64,000 bases of DNA from Tamlana sp. 2_MG-2023 (GCF_030548465.1 NZ_JAUOSF010000010.1:1-64000); one strand, 5' to 3'. Positions 52,606 to 62,301 are shown, counted from the first letter of the stretch. Made by a program: numbers and translations. The notes: a model not told the origin generated them from the letters alone.

Positions 52606-52965
52606 TGGAATAGATTTTGGTTAGAAGTTCTATGGTTTATAATTAAATTCGATGTTATTCATTCATTAAGTGTGTATTAGTAATGTTATATAGTTTGTTA
52701 AAACATGAAAGGGTAAGTTTTAAGGTCGCTTTAGTGTGTTCTATTGAGGCTGATAAAATCAGTTAACTGAGAAATGAGCTACTCTTTAGTTTTGATTACG
52801 TTTACTAAGTTTATTCAAAAAGTATTAATCTTTATAATAAATCCCTGGGGCGTGTTAATTGTTCAGTTTTATTTTTATTCCTCGAAGCCAAGGAATGGGG
52901 GTGTTGGTGTGATGCTTTAAAAGGGAAGTAAAATACGTGAAACTAGCTGTTCAAAAAACTAGAAT
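52606..52965. other. Gene-free intergenic stretch
   Basis: No ORF, RNA or clear repeat is supported here. A short remnant CCTCGAAGCCAAGGAATG near 52881 resembles the REP-like remnants at 6927-7009. Confidence 0.45.
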
Positions 52966-53000
52966 AAAAAAAAGATTCCTCATGATGAGGAACCTTTTTA
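52966..53000. terminator. Terminator after the PEPCK-like gene
   Basis: TTCCTCA-TGA-TGAGGAA between an A-run (left) and T-rich sequence; on the minus strand it ends in a T-run 35 bp after the stop. Confidence 0.8.
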
Positions 53001-53029
53001 CTTCATAATAAATGACTTTTTTAAAAGTC

Positions 53030-56000
53030 TTATTTTCTGCATAAAGGATCTGCTCCAATTGTACCTACTAATGTTTCTAAGTAGGCCTCAGAGCGTACTT
53101 CATTGTATTGTTGTTTAACAACTTCTAGACGTTCTTCAATATTCATTTCTGACGAAATTATAGCGTTATTGATATTCGTAATGAATGTTTCCAAATACGC
53201 GATTTGTGATTCATAAAAACGAATGTCTTTTTGTTGTTTTAACTCCAATCTTTCTTTGTACCAGTCGCTATTTAAGACGTAATCTCTATCAAAGAATTTT
53301 CTTAATTCAGGATCACTCATTGGTTTACCTTCGTAATTACCATAAGCCATCATGTGTAATAAAATCTTTAATGGTGGGATAGCAGCATCAATACTTCCAT
53401 CTTCAAAATAACGTAAAGCTACTTTTTCTTGTGCTTCAACAATATTTTTAATTCCATCTACATAATCTTCAAGACCTTGTAATTCTGGTTTTAACATTTC
53501 TTCGTTAAACACAGCAGTAGGCTCGTCAAATAAACGATTTAAACATAGATGAGAGAATGTTTTCGTTATTCTATATCCTAAACGGCTTGCTAAAATAGTT
53601 TCACCGTTATGTTCAAAATCTTCAAGCTTTTCAAGACAATCGTTAGCAATTAGTTTTTTAGGATCGCGATCTGAAGGCTCTAAACGTGCCCAAATTTCAG
53701 GAATTAATAAACTAATATCATGATCTACTTGATTGTCGCCTCCAACATAACCTGCAGCAGTACTAAAGGCATCAGATTCAGTTAAAATATGTGACAATAA
53801 AGCATTATTTAAATCTGTTGTTGGTGTTAACATGTTAAAAGGTCCTTTAGTAAGAGCGCCTTCTGATCCTGCTCCAGTGGTTGATGGAGACTTTCCTGTT
53901 AAACTACAAATAAAGTCCATGAATAATTCTGGAGTTTCTTGGTAGTGAATTGGGTTATAAACCGCTAAGGCACGAATACCAGCTTTTTTATCGGCAGGAT
54001 TATTTCTTCTACCCGGTAAAACAGCGTTTACAACATTGATTACAGGATCTTCAGATTTAATCTGTCTCACTAAACGTACTCCAACATCAGCCAAATATGT
54101 AGCTTCTGTCTCGCTTACGTTTTTGTTAGGCTCTAAATATCTTGGGTTTTTCGTAGGTTCTCCTTGTACAATTCTTGTATGTGATGGCAACACGAAATAC
54201 TCTTCTTCTTTATCACTATGTACGATTTCTGTAATGAAATCTTTTACAGGTTGTGTGTATTTATCAAAATGTATGGTGTCATTGTAAATTTCAATGGCAT
54301 CTGCTTTTTTCAATAACTCATAATTGGTTAAGAAACGACCATCGGTAACAATGTCTAATTCGGCGTTTTTATCATAACCTCTTACAACCGCTTCATCAGG
54401 TCTTTGGAAAAGATGCGCTTCACAGTTTGTTACTACTTTGACACTTTTATTAGTGAATTCAGGATTTAAGTCTTTAAGTTCTTGTCTTGGTAAAGTAATA
54501 GAGGCTGTAATATCATCTTCAGTTTGAATTTTTTCACAAGGAGAAAAATCAGATCTTAACTTGTTAAGCATCCAGTTTCCTTTTTGATTAAATCCAATAC
54601 GTACATAACTACCAACTACAGGTGTATTGTTGTGTAAAAGACCTGTACCGTTTTCACCGTTAATAATTTCAACAGACATGTAATCTTTCCAGTTTAAAAC
54701 ACCACGTGCTTGTCTGTATAAACGTTTTACAAATAGTACTAACGACCTAATGTGTACAGGGATGTCTTCCAGCATTTGGTTGAACTCATCTGAATTCTCA
54801 TCAGAGGGCGTTAATAGTTTTACAGCAGAACTTAAGGTTCTTTCTTCACTTAAGAAAGGTCTTGCTTTAGGTCGGTTTGGGTCTTTTACTTTCCAACGTG
54901 TGGTGTAATCAAACTCAATGATTTCATCTGCTTTTTTGAAATCTTCATCAATATCTTGAATATTAAATGTGCTATATGTGATAGCGTTTTGCATAGATTT
55001 TGAAATCTCAGATTTTCCTCCTCCTGAAACCGTACAAGGTTTGTGGCAAAAAATACCTTCTGCAAACGTATCTACAATACGCCATAAATCTATAGAGTTA
55101 TGCTTTTCTAATCTAAATTTATTTCCAGTTGGGTGTACATAAGTTTTACGTGGCGAAAGAATCAATTTTTCTTCCTTTCCGTTATGCTCCCAAGTGATGC
55201 TGTTTGTGTTTGTATTCACATAAGCATCTTCTGGAATGTATATAATATTAGGGTATTTTTTATCTATCGCATAATTTTCAGGTTGCACGTCAATACGATC
55301 ACCTAATAATGTTTTTACACCTTCAAAACTGTGTTTGTTCTGGTGGAAATTAGTATAGTCTTTACCGTCTAGAGTGCTTCCCATAACTCTTCTTGCAAAA
55401 GCAATTGCTCCACCAGCGTGCTCTTCTTCTACTAAACCATAAAGGTTTGCAGAATAGCTAATTTGTGTTTTAATCTCTTTTTTAGAGTACCCGTAGTAGT
55501 TGTCTGCAATAATTGTAACAACTACACCACGGTCATCTCTACAAGTAATTTTGAAAGCACCACCATCGTTGTAAAGTTCATCTTCTTTTTCCCAGCACAT
55601 GCCGTCATTTTTTTGACGCTCTGTAGCATCATCAATATGAGGTAAGCCAACATCTTTCTTTTTTAGCTTTAATAACTGAGGGGCTAAAATGATACAACCT
55701 GTATGACCTGTCCAATGTTCTGTATCTAATGCCGCATCGTTTAGTGCTAAATGTGGGTCACCAGCATTTCCGAAGATAGATTCAACGAAATCTAAATTAC
55801 TTACTAAGCTGCCAGGAGCAAAGAAACGAACTTCTAGAGATTTTTCTGAAATCACACCTTTAACCTCTGGGCAAACTACTGGTCTAAGCATCATAGAGAC
55901 CATAGTTTTAGCTTGCTCTTCTTCTGGTTGACTTGACGTGAAAGGCAAGTTCTTTAATTCGTTTGAAGGGTTGAAAGCTGCATTTAAAAAGTGTGCAAAT

Positions 56001-56485
56001 GCAATTTTCGGCACTTCTTTTTTATCTAATGGTACAGGAAGTGGCCCTTCAACAATATGAAAGGTTCCTTTTGTTGTTCTTTTATCGTGTAAAGGATTGT
56101 TTAAAATCCCTTGTTTTATTCTATTAGAAGTAACTTGATTGCTTTTGAAAGAATCACCATCTGGTGGTAAACTTACTTCTCTTGCTTGTCCTTTTCTTGA
56201 TAGAATAAGCGTGTTGTTTGGAATAACGTAAGATTTCTCAAATTTCACGTCTTTTAAATAGTCATTTAAAAAATTTTGAATACGAGAATCTGCAGGTGAG
56301 TGATGCGTCGCTAAAAGTCGCGAGTTAGCTTGTACGTTTTTTACGATTCCACTTGTTAATTCTTCAAATTTTGGATTGCAAAATTTGACTTTACTATCCG
56401 GTTTATCCTTAAAAGTAGGTAACCAAAGGGAGGCTAACTGTAAGTTAGTAAATTGGATAATGTCTTTTCTTGATTCTTCTTGCAT
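53030..56485 (-). CDS. Very large PEP carboxykinase-like protein, candidate PPi-dependent PEPCK
   Basis: The start is set at the ATG at 56485 (MQEESRKDIIQFTNLQLASLWLPTF), 17 codons inside the longer frame; the product is about 1,151 aa. This length, with a P-loop-like CTVSGGGKSEISKS near residue 490 and RDDRGVVVTIIADNYYGYSKKE near 320, matches the large PPi-type PEP carboxykinases described in Entamoeba and Propionibacterium, which are far longer than ATP- or GTP-enzymes. That reaction is PEP + CO2 + Pi to oxaloacetate + PPi. The assignment rests on size and a few motifs, so it is a candidate only. Confidence 0.55.
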   Translation of the reverse strand: MQEESRKDIIQFTNLQLASLWLPTFKDKPDSKVKFCNPKFEELTSGIVKNVQANSRLLATHHSPADSRIQNFLNDYLKDVKFEKSYVIPNNTLILSRKGQAREVSLPPDGDSFKSNQVTSNRIKQGILNNPLHDKRTTKGTFHIVEGPLPVPLDKKEVPKIAFAHFLNAAFNPSNELKNLPFTSSQPEEEQAKTMVSMMLRPVVCPEVKGVISEKSLEVRFFAPGSLVSNLDFVESIFGNAGDPHLALNDAALDTEHWTGHTGCIILAPQLLKLKKKDVGLPHIDDATERQKNDGMCWEKEDELYNDGGAFKITCRDDRGVVVTIIADNYYGYSKKEIKTQISYSANLYGLVEEEHAGGAIAFARRVMGSTLDGKDYTNFHQNKHSFEGVKTLLGDRIDVQPENYAIDKKYPNIIYIPEDAYVNTNTNSITWEHNGKEEKLILSPRKTYVHPTGNKFRLEKHNSIDLWRIVDTFAEGIFCHKPCTVSGGGKSEISKSMQNAITYSTFNIQDIDEDFKKADEIIEFDYTTRWKVKDPNRPKARPFLSEERTLSSAVKLLTPSDENSDEFNQMLEDIPVHIRSLVLFVKRLYRQARGVLNWKDYMSVEIINGENGTGLLHNNTPVVGSYVRIGFNQKGNWMLNKLRSDFSPCEKIQTEDDITASITLPRQELKDLNPEFTNKSVKVVTNCEAHLFQRPDEAVVRGYDKNAELDIVTDGRFLTNYELLKKADAIEIYNDTIHFDKYTQPVKDFITEIVHSDKEEEYFVLPSHTRIVQGEPTKNPRYLEPNKNVSETEATYLADVGVRLVRQIKSEDPVINVVNAVLPGRRNNPADKKAGIRALAVYNPIHYQETPELFMDFICSLTGKSPSTTGAGSEGALTKGPFNMLTPTTDLNNALLSHILTESDAFSTAAGYVGGDNQVDHDISLLIPEIWARLEPSDRDPKKLIANDCLEKLEDFEHNGETILASRLGYRITKTFSHLCLNRLFDEPTAVFNEEMLKPELQGLEDYVDGIKNIVEAQEKVALRYFEDGSIDAAIPPLKILLHMMAYGNYEGKPMSDPELRKFFDRDYVLNSDWYKERLELKQQKDIRFYESQIAYLETFITNINNAIISSEMNIEERLEVVKQQYNEVRSEAYLETLVGTIGADPLCRK

Positions 56486-56682
56486 GATGTATAAAAAGTT
56501 ACTTTCTGTGAATATAATACTCTTATTCTGAAACAAATTTAGGATGTAAAACTTTTATAAAAGCTGTCAAAAGTCAGTCTTATGTATAATTGTTTTATAT
56601 AATTTAATCGAAAACGATTGCGTTGGGGTAGATAGCGAAGATAAATATAAATTGTAAGTAAAATAGATCATTTTGTTTGTTA

Positions 56683-57861
56683 TTATTTAAAAGCATTGAG
56701 CCCTGTAATATCTAATCCAGTTATAAGTAAATGAATATCGTGAGTGCCTTCGTAAGTAATCACACTTTCTAAATTCATGGCGTGGCGCATAATAGAATAT
56801 TCTCCAGAAATCCCCATACCACCAAGAATTTGTCGTGCCTCTCGAGCGATATTAATAGCCATTTCAACATTGTTTCTTTTGGCCATAGATATTTGTGCCG
56901 ATGTTGCTTTTTCTTCGTTTTTTAAAACCCCTAAGCGCCAAGTTAACAATTGCGCTTTGGTTATTTCTGTAATCATTTCAGCTAATTTTTTTTGTTGTAA
57001 CTGAAATTGCGCAATAGGTTTTCCAAATTGCATGCGTTCTTTGCTATATCGTAGAGCTGTGTCGTAGCAGTCCATAGCGGCTCCAATGGCGCCCCAAGCA
57101 ATACCAAAACGCGCGGAATCCAAACAACCAAGAGCAGCGCCTAATCCAGATTTGTTGGGTAATAAGTTCGCTTTTGGCACCTTAACGTTGTCAAAGATTA
57201 ATTCGCCAGTTGCCGAAGCGCGTAACGACCATTTATTATGTGTTTCTGGAGTTGTGAAGCCTTCCATGCCGCGCTCAACTATTAAGCCATAAACGCGCTC
57301 ATTTTCATCTTTAGCCCAAACAACAGCTACCTGGGCAAAAGGCGCATTGCTAATCCACATTTTGGCACCATTTAATAGGTAATGATCTCCTTTATCTTTA
57401 AAATTTGTAACCATTCCGCTAGGGTTGCTGCCATGGTCTGGTTCTGTTAAGCCAAAACAGCCCATCCATTCGCCACTAGCTAATTTTGGTAGGTATTTTT
57501 TACGTTGGGTGTCGTTGCCGTATTTCCAAATAGGGTACATGACTAGCGAAGATTGTACCGATGCTGTGCTACGAATACCAGAATCACCACGTTCAATTTC
57601 TTGCATGATGAGTCCGTAAGAAATTTGATCTAAACCTGCGCCACCATACTCTAAAGGTATGTAAGAGCCAAAAGCACCAATTTCAGAAAGTCCCTTAATA
57701 AGTTGTTTTGGGAATTTTGCTTTTTGAGAATATTCTTCAATAATAGGGGAGACTTCGCGTTTCACCCATTGTCTAGCAGCATCGCGAACCAGTTTATGCT
57801 CATCTGTTAATAACGCGTCTAAGTTGTAATAATCTGGAGCTTCAAATAAATCTGGACGCAT
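56683..57861 (-). CDS. gcdH: Acyl-CoA dehydrogenase, glutaryl-CoA dehydrogenase type
   Basis: The 392-aa flavoprotein has the acyl-CoA dehydrogenase signature GCFGLTEPDHGSNPSGM (FAD), SVQSSLVMYPIWKYG with the substrate Arg region, and the C-terminal YEGTHDIHLLITGLDITG with the catalytic Glu in YEGTHD, the motif of glutaryl-CoA dehydrogenases. It converts glutaryl-CoA to crotonyl-CoA in lysine/tryptophan breakdown. It stands alone here, without other pathway genes. Confidence 0.88.
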   Translation of the reverse strand: MRPDLFEAPDYYNLDALLTDEHKLVRDAARQWVKREVSPIIEEYSQKAKFPKQLIKGLSEIGAFGSYIPLEYGGAGLDQISYGLIMQEIERGDSGIRSTASVQSSLVMYPIWKYGNDTQRKKYLPKLASGEWMGCFGLTEPDHGSNPSGMVTNFKDKGDHYLLNGAKMWISNAPFAQVAVVWAKDENERVYGLIVERGMEGFTTPETHNKWSLRASATGELIFDNVKVPKANLLPNKSGLGAALGCLDSARFGIAWGAIGAAMDCYDTALRYSKERMQFGKPIAQFQLQQKKLAEMITEITKAQLLTWRLGVLKNEEKATSAQISMAKRNNVEMAINIAREARQILGGMGISGEYSIMRHAMNLESVITYEGTHDIHLLITGLDITGLNAFK

Positions 57862-57969
57862 AAAGACGAAATTAAAAAGAGGGTTAATTTAAGAAAACAA
57901 TAAAAAAATGATGATTTTCATTGTTTTTAGTAGTTTTCCACTCAAATTTAATCAATCTTATCTGTATTT

Positions 57970-58686
57970 CTACATTTTTAAATAGAAATCTTTTGTTAAG
58001 TTTATGTAATCTTCGGTGTAGTCATGTCTCTGATTTTCAATAGTAAGCGTGTCCGTTTTAATGACGCTTTCGCGGAAAGAAAATTCTAGAAGGCTACGTT
58101 TAACTTCAGAGTTTGGGTTGCCTTTAACGTGCAGCTTTCTGTTGGGGTAAAGTTTTTCTTCTGAAGCTAATTTGATGAATCGGGCTTCTTCTTTATAAGG
58201 GATGATGACAGTGAAAATACCATCTTCAGAAAGTAGTTTTGAGGCTCCTGAAATTAGATGTTCAAAGGGAAGCGCGTCTTGAAAACGTGCTAAATCTCTT
58301 GTGTTGTCATTGGTTTTGTAATCTTCAGCATAAAATGGTGGATTGCAAACAATAAGGTCGTACTTATCTTCAATTTCATCCACAAATTCTTCTAAAGAGG
58401 CGTGATAACAAAAAAGGCGATCACCCCAATCGGATTGTTCGAAGTTATCAACACATTGTTCGTATGCCTTATCGTCAATTTCTAAAGCATCAATAACTTC
58501 AGCATGGCATCTCTGGGCAATCATAAGTGCTAAAACTCCCGTTCCTGTACCAATATCTAAAACTGAAAAAGGTTGCTGGTTTACCGATGCCCATGCGCCT
58601 AGTAAAACAGCATCTGTACCAATTTTCATGGCGCATTGGTCTTGCTGAACTTTAAATTGTTTAAAAATGAATGGCTTTTTCGACAT
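57970..58686 (-). CDS. trmN6: tRNA1(Val) A37 N6-methyltransferase
   Basis: The 238-aa SAM methyltransferase has VLDIGTGTGVLALMIAQR (SAM site) and the N6-adenine catalytic motif NPPFY, with FEHLISGASKLLSEDGIFTVIIP between. The N-terminal FKQFKVQQDQCAMKIGTDAVLLGAW is typical of TrmN6 (YfiC). It methylates A37 of tRNA1Val. A single gene. The 340 bp upstream contain a promoter for the next gene on the other strand. Confidence 0.92.
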   Translation of the reverse strand: MSKKPFIFKQFKVQQDQCAMKIGTDAVLLGAWASVNQQPFSVLDIGTGTGVLALMIAQRCHAEVIDALEIDDKAYEQCVDNFEQSDWGDRLFCYHASLEEFVDEIEDKYDLIVCNPPFYAEDYKTNDNTRDLARFQDALPFEHLISGASKLLSEDGIFTVIIPYKEEARFIKLASEEKLYPNRKLHVKGNPNSEVKRSLLEFSFRESVIKTDTLTIENQRHDYTEDYINLTKDFYLKM

Positions 58687-58952
58687 GCTTATTTTGATTC
58701 TGTGGTAAAACTAAGAAATTATGCCCTTTAAGTTGGGGTTCATTGATTTAATAATTCTAGTTTAATACTTGAATAGCTCGTTTTTATAAGTAGAAAAAAT
58801 GCATGCTTAATGCAATCAAGGCATACTCAAATTGATTACTATTGAATGTCTGTAATGTTAAACTTTGTTAATTTTGTATTATTTAGCTTGTTAAATTGCT
58901 TAAAATTCAGCTAAAACACTGTTAAATTAACTTTTAGCTAAAATGGCCTCTT

Positions 58953-58960
58953 TATTTTTG
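58953..58960 (+). promoter_or_regulatory. -7 box for the first DUF2383 gene
   Basis: TATTTTTG fits TAnnTTTG, 66 bp before the ATG. The rest of 58687-59026 is AT-rich with no gene. Confidence 0.45.
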
Positions 58961-59026
58961 CGTTAGACCAATTATTCTCTCTCCCTAATTATGATGGTTG
59001 GTTTAAGAACGTAAAAGATAATAGCT

Positions 59027-59488
59027 ATGAAAAAAAACAAAAGAATATTAATGAATTTGAACGGTCTTTTGATGGTGAATCAAGAGGTTGAGAAAATATA
59101 CCTTGAGCTTGTTGATAAGGTGACAGACGATGAATTGAAATATTATTTTAGAACTAATAGTCTTAAAAGAAAAGAGTTTTCTGAGGCTTTAAAAGTAGAA
59201 ATATTAAATCTTGGCGGCTCCTGTAATAAGGTGGGCATTCAAGCTTCTTCCGAGCTTTCTAAATTTTGGATGAATGTAAGAAACTTTGTGCTACTAAATG
59301 ATGGTGAAGAGAATCTTATTAATGAAGTTAGAGAGATGCAGAGTTTGGCAATTAATAAGTATAATGAATTATTAAGAATGTTAGGTTTGCCGCTTTCTGT
59401 TTGTAAACTATTAGTTAAACAGCGCGATATTATTCAAGATTCTAAAGATGTTATTGAAAGGCAAGAATTATTTGCTTTTGCTCAATAA
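59027..59488 (+). CDS. DUF2383 ferritin-like protein (copy 1)
   Basis: The 153-aa helical protein belongs to the PA2169/DUF2383 group: MNLNGLLMVNQEVEKIYLELVD, YYFRTNSLKRKEFSEALKVEILNLGG, and EVREMQSLAINKYNELLR. The family has a ferritin-like four-helix fold, but several Glu/His ligands seen in copy 2 (for example EAIRGEEES) are replaced here (NEVREMQS), so metal binding may be lost. It is convergent with rimM and ends at a strong terminator. Confidence 0.85.
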   Translation: MKKNKRILMNLNGLLMVNQEVEKIYLELVDKVTDDELKYYFRTNSLKRKEFSEALKVEILNLGGSCNKVGIQASSELSKFWMNVRNFVLLNDGEENLINEVREMQSLAINKYNELLRMLGLPLSVCKLLVKQRDIIQDSKDVIERQELFAFAQ

Positions 59489-59510
59489 GATGATGAATTA
59501 ATCTTAAAAA

Positions 59511-59546
59511 AAAAGTCCAACCTAAATATTTAGGTTGGACTTTTTT
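59511..59546. terminator. Long bidirectional terminator
   Basis: AAAAGTCCAACCTAAA and TTTAGGTTGGACTTTT form a perfect 16-bp stem with a 2-nt loop and flanking T-runs. Confidence 0.95.
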
Positions 59547-59567
59547 ATACGGTAAATGTGCTGAAAC

Positions 59568-60095
59568 TTATTCTAAGTACAAATCAATTAGCCCTTCGGG
59601 GGTTTCTACTATAATTGTTTTATTATCGCGATCTACTTTTACAATAAACTCATCATTCATAGGGATTAAGATCTCTAAGCCATCGCGGTCAATTTCAAAA
59701 AGGGCTTGAGCTGTAGAATCGTTTATTCCTGTAATGGTGCCTACAGGTCCAAAATTCACATCTTCAATGGCAAAACCTATAACTTCGTGAAAATAGAATT
59801 GATCACCTTCTAGTTTAGGTAGGGTGTCAAGTGGTAAATATAAATCACTTTTCATGATGGCATCCGCATCGGCTTCGGTGTCTACCTCTTCAAATTTAAT
59901 ACGTAGGAGTTCCGATTTATGAAGTTGTGAACTTTCAATAAAAAACGGAATCAAATTGTTTCTTAAATCTATAAAAATAGCGTCTAAGTTTTCGTAAATA
60001 TCAGGCTCGTCGGTGTCTAGTTTGGCTAGAACCTCGCCTTTAAAACTGTATTTTTTTATGATCTTTCCTAGGTAGAAGCAGTCTTCTTTTTTCAT
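59568..60095 (-). CDS. rimM: Ribosome maturation factor RimM
   Basis: The start is set at the ATG at 60095 (MKKEDCFYLGKIIKKYSFKGE), the canonical RimM opening; an upstream ATG adds seven residues and is less likely. The product of about 175 aa has the N-terminal RimM beta-barrel and the C-terminal PRC barrel (GFAIEDVNFGPVGTITGI; FEIDRDGLEILIPMNDEFIVKVD). It helps 30S assembly near S19/S13. It follows rpsP across a 310-bp repeat-rich gap. Confidence 0.93.
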   Translation of the reverse strand: MKKEDCFYLGKIIKKYSFKGEVLAKLDTDEPDIYENLDAIFIDLRNNLIPFFIESSQLHKSELLRIKFEEVDTEADADAIMKSDLYLPLDTLPKLEGDQFYFHEVIGFAIEDVNFGPVGTITGINDSTAQALFEIDRDGLEILIPMNDEFIVKVDRDNKTIIVETPEGLIDLYLE

Positions 60096-60175
60096 TGAAA
60101 ATCTATTTTTTTTCATTTCCGAGAAGGCGGAAATATTTTTTTAAGTTCACTGTCTTAAAAGTAAAGTTTTCGTCA

Positions 60176-60372
60176 ACCTGAACTTGATTCAGGTTCTCAT
60201 AATGACTGGTTATCAATATGACGCGATTCTGAAATCGAAGATTCAACGCAGTTAAATAAATTCAGAATGACGGATTAAATTCTTTATGAACAGTCTTCTT
60301 ATTAATTCTGTTTATGAGATTCCCGCCTTCGCGGGAATTGTTTAATAGAACTTCGAAAAAGTTCTATTAAAC
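60176..60372. repeat. Cluster of dispersed-repeat hairpins between rpsP and rimM
   Basis: CCTGAA-CTTGA-TTCAGG (60178-60194), ATTCCCGC-CTTC-GCGGGAAT (60319-60338), and GTTTAATAGAACTT-CGAAA-AAGTTCTATTAAAC (60340-60372) with GAATGAC-type cores near 60266. These are REP-like hairpins common in Bacteroidota intergenic DNA. No gene is seen in this 310-bp gap. Confidence 0.7.
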
Positions 60373-60375
60373 AAA

Positions 60376-60403
60376 AAACTCCGATAACGAATTATCGGAG
60401 TTT
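60376..60403. terminator. Terminator after rpsP
   Basis: AAACTCCGATAA-CGAA-TTATCGGAGTTT is a perfect 12-bp stem, 24 bp after the rpsP stop, so rimM would be transcribed only partly from rpsP. Confidence 0.88.
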
Positions 60404-60426
60404 AAAAGTATAAAAAATTTTGTTTT

Positions 60427-60942
60427 TTATTCTTCTTCGTTAGATGCTTCTGCTTCAGCAGCAGGAGCTTCTTCAGCAACCTCTTCCTCTACTACAGGAG
60501 CAGCGGCAGCGATTCTTGCTTCATTAACAGCTTTTTCAGCAGCTAGTGCTTCAGCTTTAGCTTTAGCTTGCGCTTCAGATAAACCATCAACTTTAGCTTG
60601 AACTTTTCCTGTTTTTTCTTCTAACCAAGCAGTAAATTTAGCTTCTGCTTGCTCTTCAGTTAAAGCACCTTTTCTAACACCACCAGCAAGGTGATTTTTT
60701 AGTAAAGCACCTTTTTCAGATAAAAGGTTTTTAGCTGTATCAGTTGGTTGTGCACCATTCTGTAGCCATTGTACAGCACCGTCAACGTCTAATTCAACTG
60801 TTGCAGGGTTTGTGTTTGGATTGTAGATACCTAATTTCTCTAAGTATTTACCATCTCTTTTTGAACGTGCATCAGCTGCTACGATCCAGTAAAAAGGTTT
60901 CCCTTTTTTACCATGTCTTTGTAATCTAATTTTTACAGGCAT
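60427..60942 (-). CDS. rpsP: 30S ribosomal protein S16 with long acidic tail
   Basis: The first 80 residues match S16 (MPVKIRLQRHGKKGKPFYWIVAADARSKRDG; GIYNPNTNPATVELD; AQPTDTAKNLL). It continues to 171 residues with an Ala/Glu/Lys-rich tail (AQAKAKAEALAAEKAVNEARIAAAAP; VVEEEVAEEAPAAEAEASNEEE), which is longer than in E. coli (82) but usual in Flavobacteria. A -7 box TATCTTTG lies upstream at 60991-60998. Confidence 0.95.
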   Translation of the reverse strand: MPVKIRLQRHGKKGKPFYWIVAADARSKRDGKYLEKLGIYNPNTNPATVELDVDGAVQWLQNGAQPTDTAKNLLSEKGALLKNHLAGGVRKGALTEEQAEAKFTAWLEEKTGKVQAKVDGLSEAQAKAKAEALAAEKAVNEARIAAAAPVVEEEVAEEAPAAEAEASNEEE

Positions 60943-60990
60943 AATAATTAATTATGTGAGGTACTCGACCTCGAGTTATTAATAAGGGCG

Positions 60991-60998
60991 CAAAGATA
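60991..60998 (-). promoter_or_regulatory. -7 box for rpsP
   Basis: CAAAGATA on the plus strand reads TATCTTTG on the minus strand. The 48-bp leader contains a CTCGAGGTCGAG inverted repeat whose role is unknown. Confidence 0.5.
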
Positions 60999-61040
60999 CT
61001 ATATTTTTTTAATTTTCAGAGGTTTAATCACATTGAAAAG

Positions 61041-62105
61041 TTAAAAAAGTAAGCAAACTGGCGTTGGCGTTTTATGTTCTTGTAAATAGGTTAGTTTACC
61101 GCTAGCTTGGTCAATCTTGAAAACAACCAAGTTATTGCTTCTGCGGTTAGCCACTATAAGGAAGTTTCCTGTTGGATCCATAGCAAAGTTTCTTGGCCAA
61201 TCGCCGTGAACTGAAACATTTTGAACTTTTTCAATAGTTCCTTTTTTAGTGTTTCTTTCAAAAACAGCTATGGCATTTTCGCCACGATTTGTAGCGTATA
61301 AAAACTTTTCATCATTTGATAAATGAATGTCTGCCGAGGCATTTTCACCTTTGTAATCTTCCGCTAGGGTAGAATCGAAATCAATCTCTTTAAACTTGTT
61401 ACCGTTTCTTTTTATTGAAGTAATGCTACTGCCTATTTCGTTAATAACATACATGAATTCACCATCTTTTGTCATAGTGAAGTGTCTTGGGCCAGGGTTG
61501 TCTTTAGTTTTTACAATCGCATCGGTATCCAATTTGTATTCGCCTTTTTTTAGTTCATATTGAAAAACAGAATTGGTCCCTAAATCGGCAACAAATAAGT
61601 CGTCATTAAAGAAATGTGCTGAGTGGGCGTGTGATTTTGTTCCTTCGGAATTATGGTCGAAAACCTGAGACGCATCATTTAAGCTCCCATCTTTATTAAT
61701 AGGGAAAATAGCAACGGTTCCGCCTCTATAGTTTGAAACGGCAGCTTTATCGCCAGCTTCATTTAAAGAAATATGGCAAGGCAAAACACCATGACTACGC
61801 ATGCGTGTTAAAAGCGTTAGCGTACCATCTTCATTAACGGTGTAAGAAGATACAAAACCATCGTTGGTTGCGTTGGTAGAATATAAATATTTTCTGTCTG
61901 GGGAATATTGTAAAAAAGACGGGTTGTCAATTTCAATGGCTAACTGTTGTTTGCTTAATGTGCCAGTTTCGGTATTAAATTGAAGTTGATAAACGCCTTT
62001 GGCGTCTTCATTGGTATAGGTTCCAACGTAAAGTGGAATGTTTTGAGCGTAGTTTTTTGTTGAAAAAATAGCTAATGCTAATAAAATTAGGTGTTTGTAG
62101 TGCAT
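61041..62105 (-). CDS. Secreted lactonase-family beta-propeller
   Basis: The 354-aa product has a signal peptide (MHYKHLILLALAIFSTKNYAQ) and seven-bladed propeller repeats: LYVGTYTNEDAKGVYQLQF, NPSFLQYSPDRKYLYSTNA, CHISLNEAGDKAAVSNYRGGTVAIFPI, RHFTMTKDGEFMYVINE, and NRRSNNLVVFKID. It matches 6-phosphogluconolactonase-like (Pgl/lactonase) proteins. Being exported, its real substrate is probably an extracytoplasmic lactone. A -7 box is at 62124-62131. Confidence 0.9.
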   Translation of the reverse strand: MHYKHLILLALAIFSTKNYAQNIPLYVGTYTNEDAKGVYQLQFNTETGTLSKQQLAIEIDNPSFLQYSPDRKYLYSTNATNDGFVSSYTVNEDGTLTLLTRMRSHGVLPCHISLNEAGDKAAVSNYRGGTVAIFPINKDGSLNDASQVFDHNSEGTKSHAHSAHFFNDDLFVADLGTNSVFQYELKKGEYKLDTDAIVKTKDNPGPRHFTMTKDGEFMYVINEIGSSITSIKRNGNKFKEIDFDSTLAEDYKGENASADIHLSNDEKFLYATNRGENAIAVFERNTKKGTIEKVQNVSVHGDWPRNFAMDPTGNFLIVANRRSNNLVVFKIDQASGKLTYLQEHKTPTPVCLLF

Positions 62106-62123
62106 GTGTTAAAATTTAAGAGA

Positions 62124-62131
62124 CAAAATTA
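62124..62131 (-). promoter_or_regulatory. -7 box for the lactonase gene
   Basis: CAAAATTA on the plus strand reads TAATTTTG on the minus strand, 19 bp before the ATG. Confidence 0.45.
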
Positions 62132-62301
62132 ATATAAATTAACTTAATAATGGTGCCTATTCTGTTAATGACTCTTAAATCTATTGTAAAGTCTGTTAAT
62201 CCTTTGGAAACACCTATGTTTAAAGGTATATTAGACTAAACGATGTGAAACAATACACATCTTTAAAGAAGCTATTGAAATTTAAAAATGACAATGATAT
62301 T

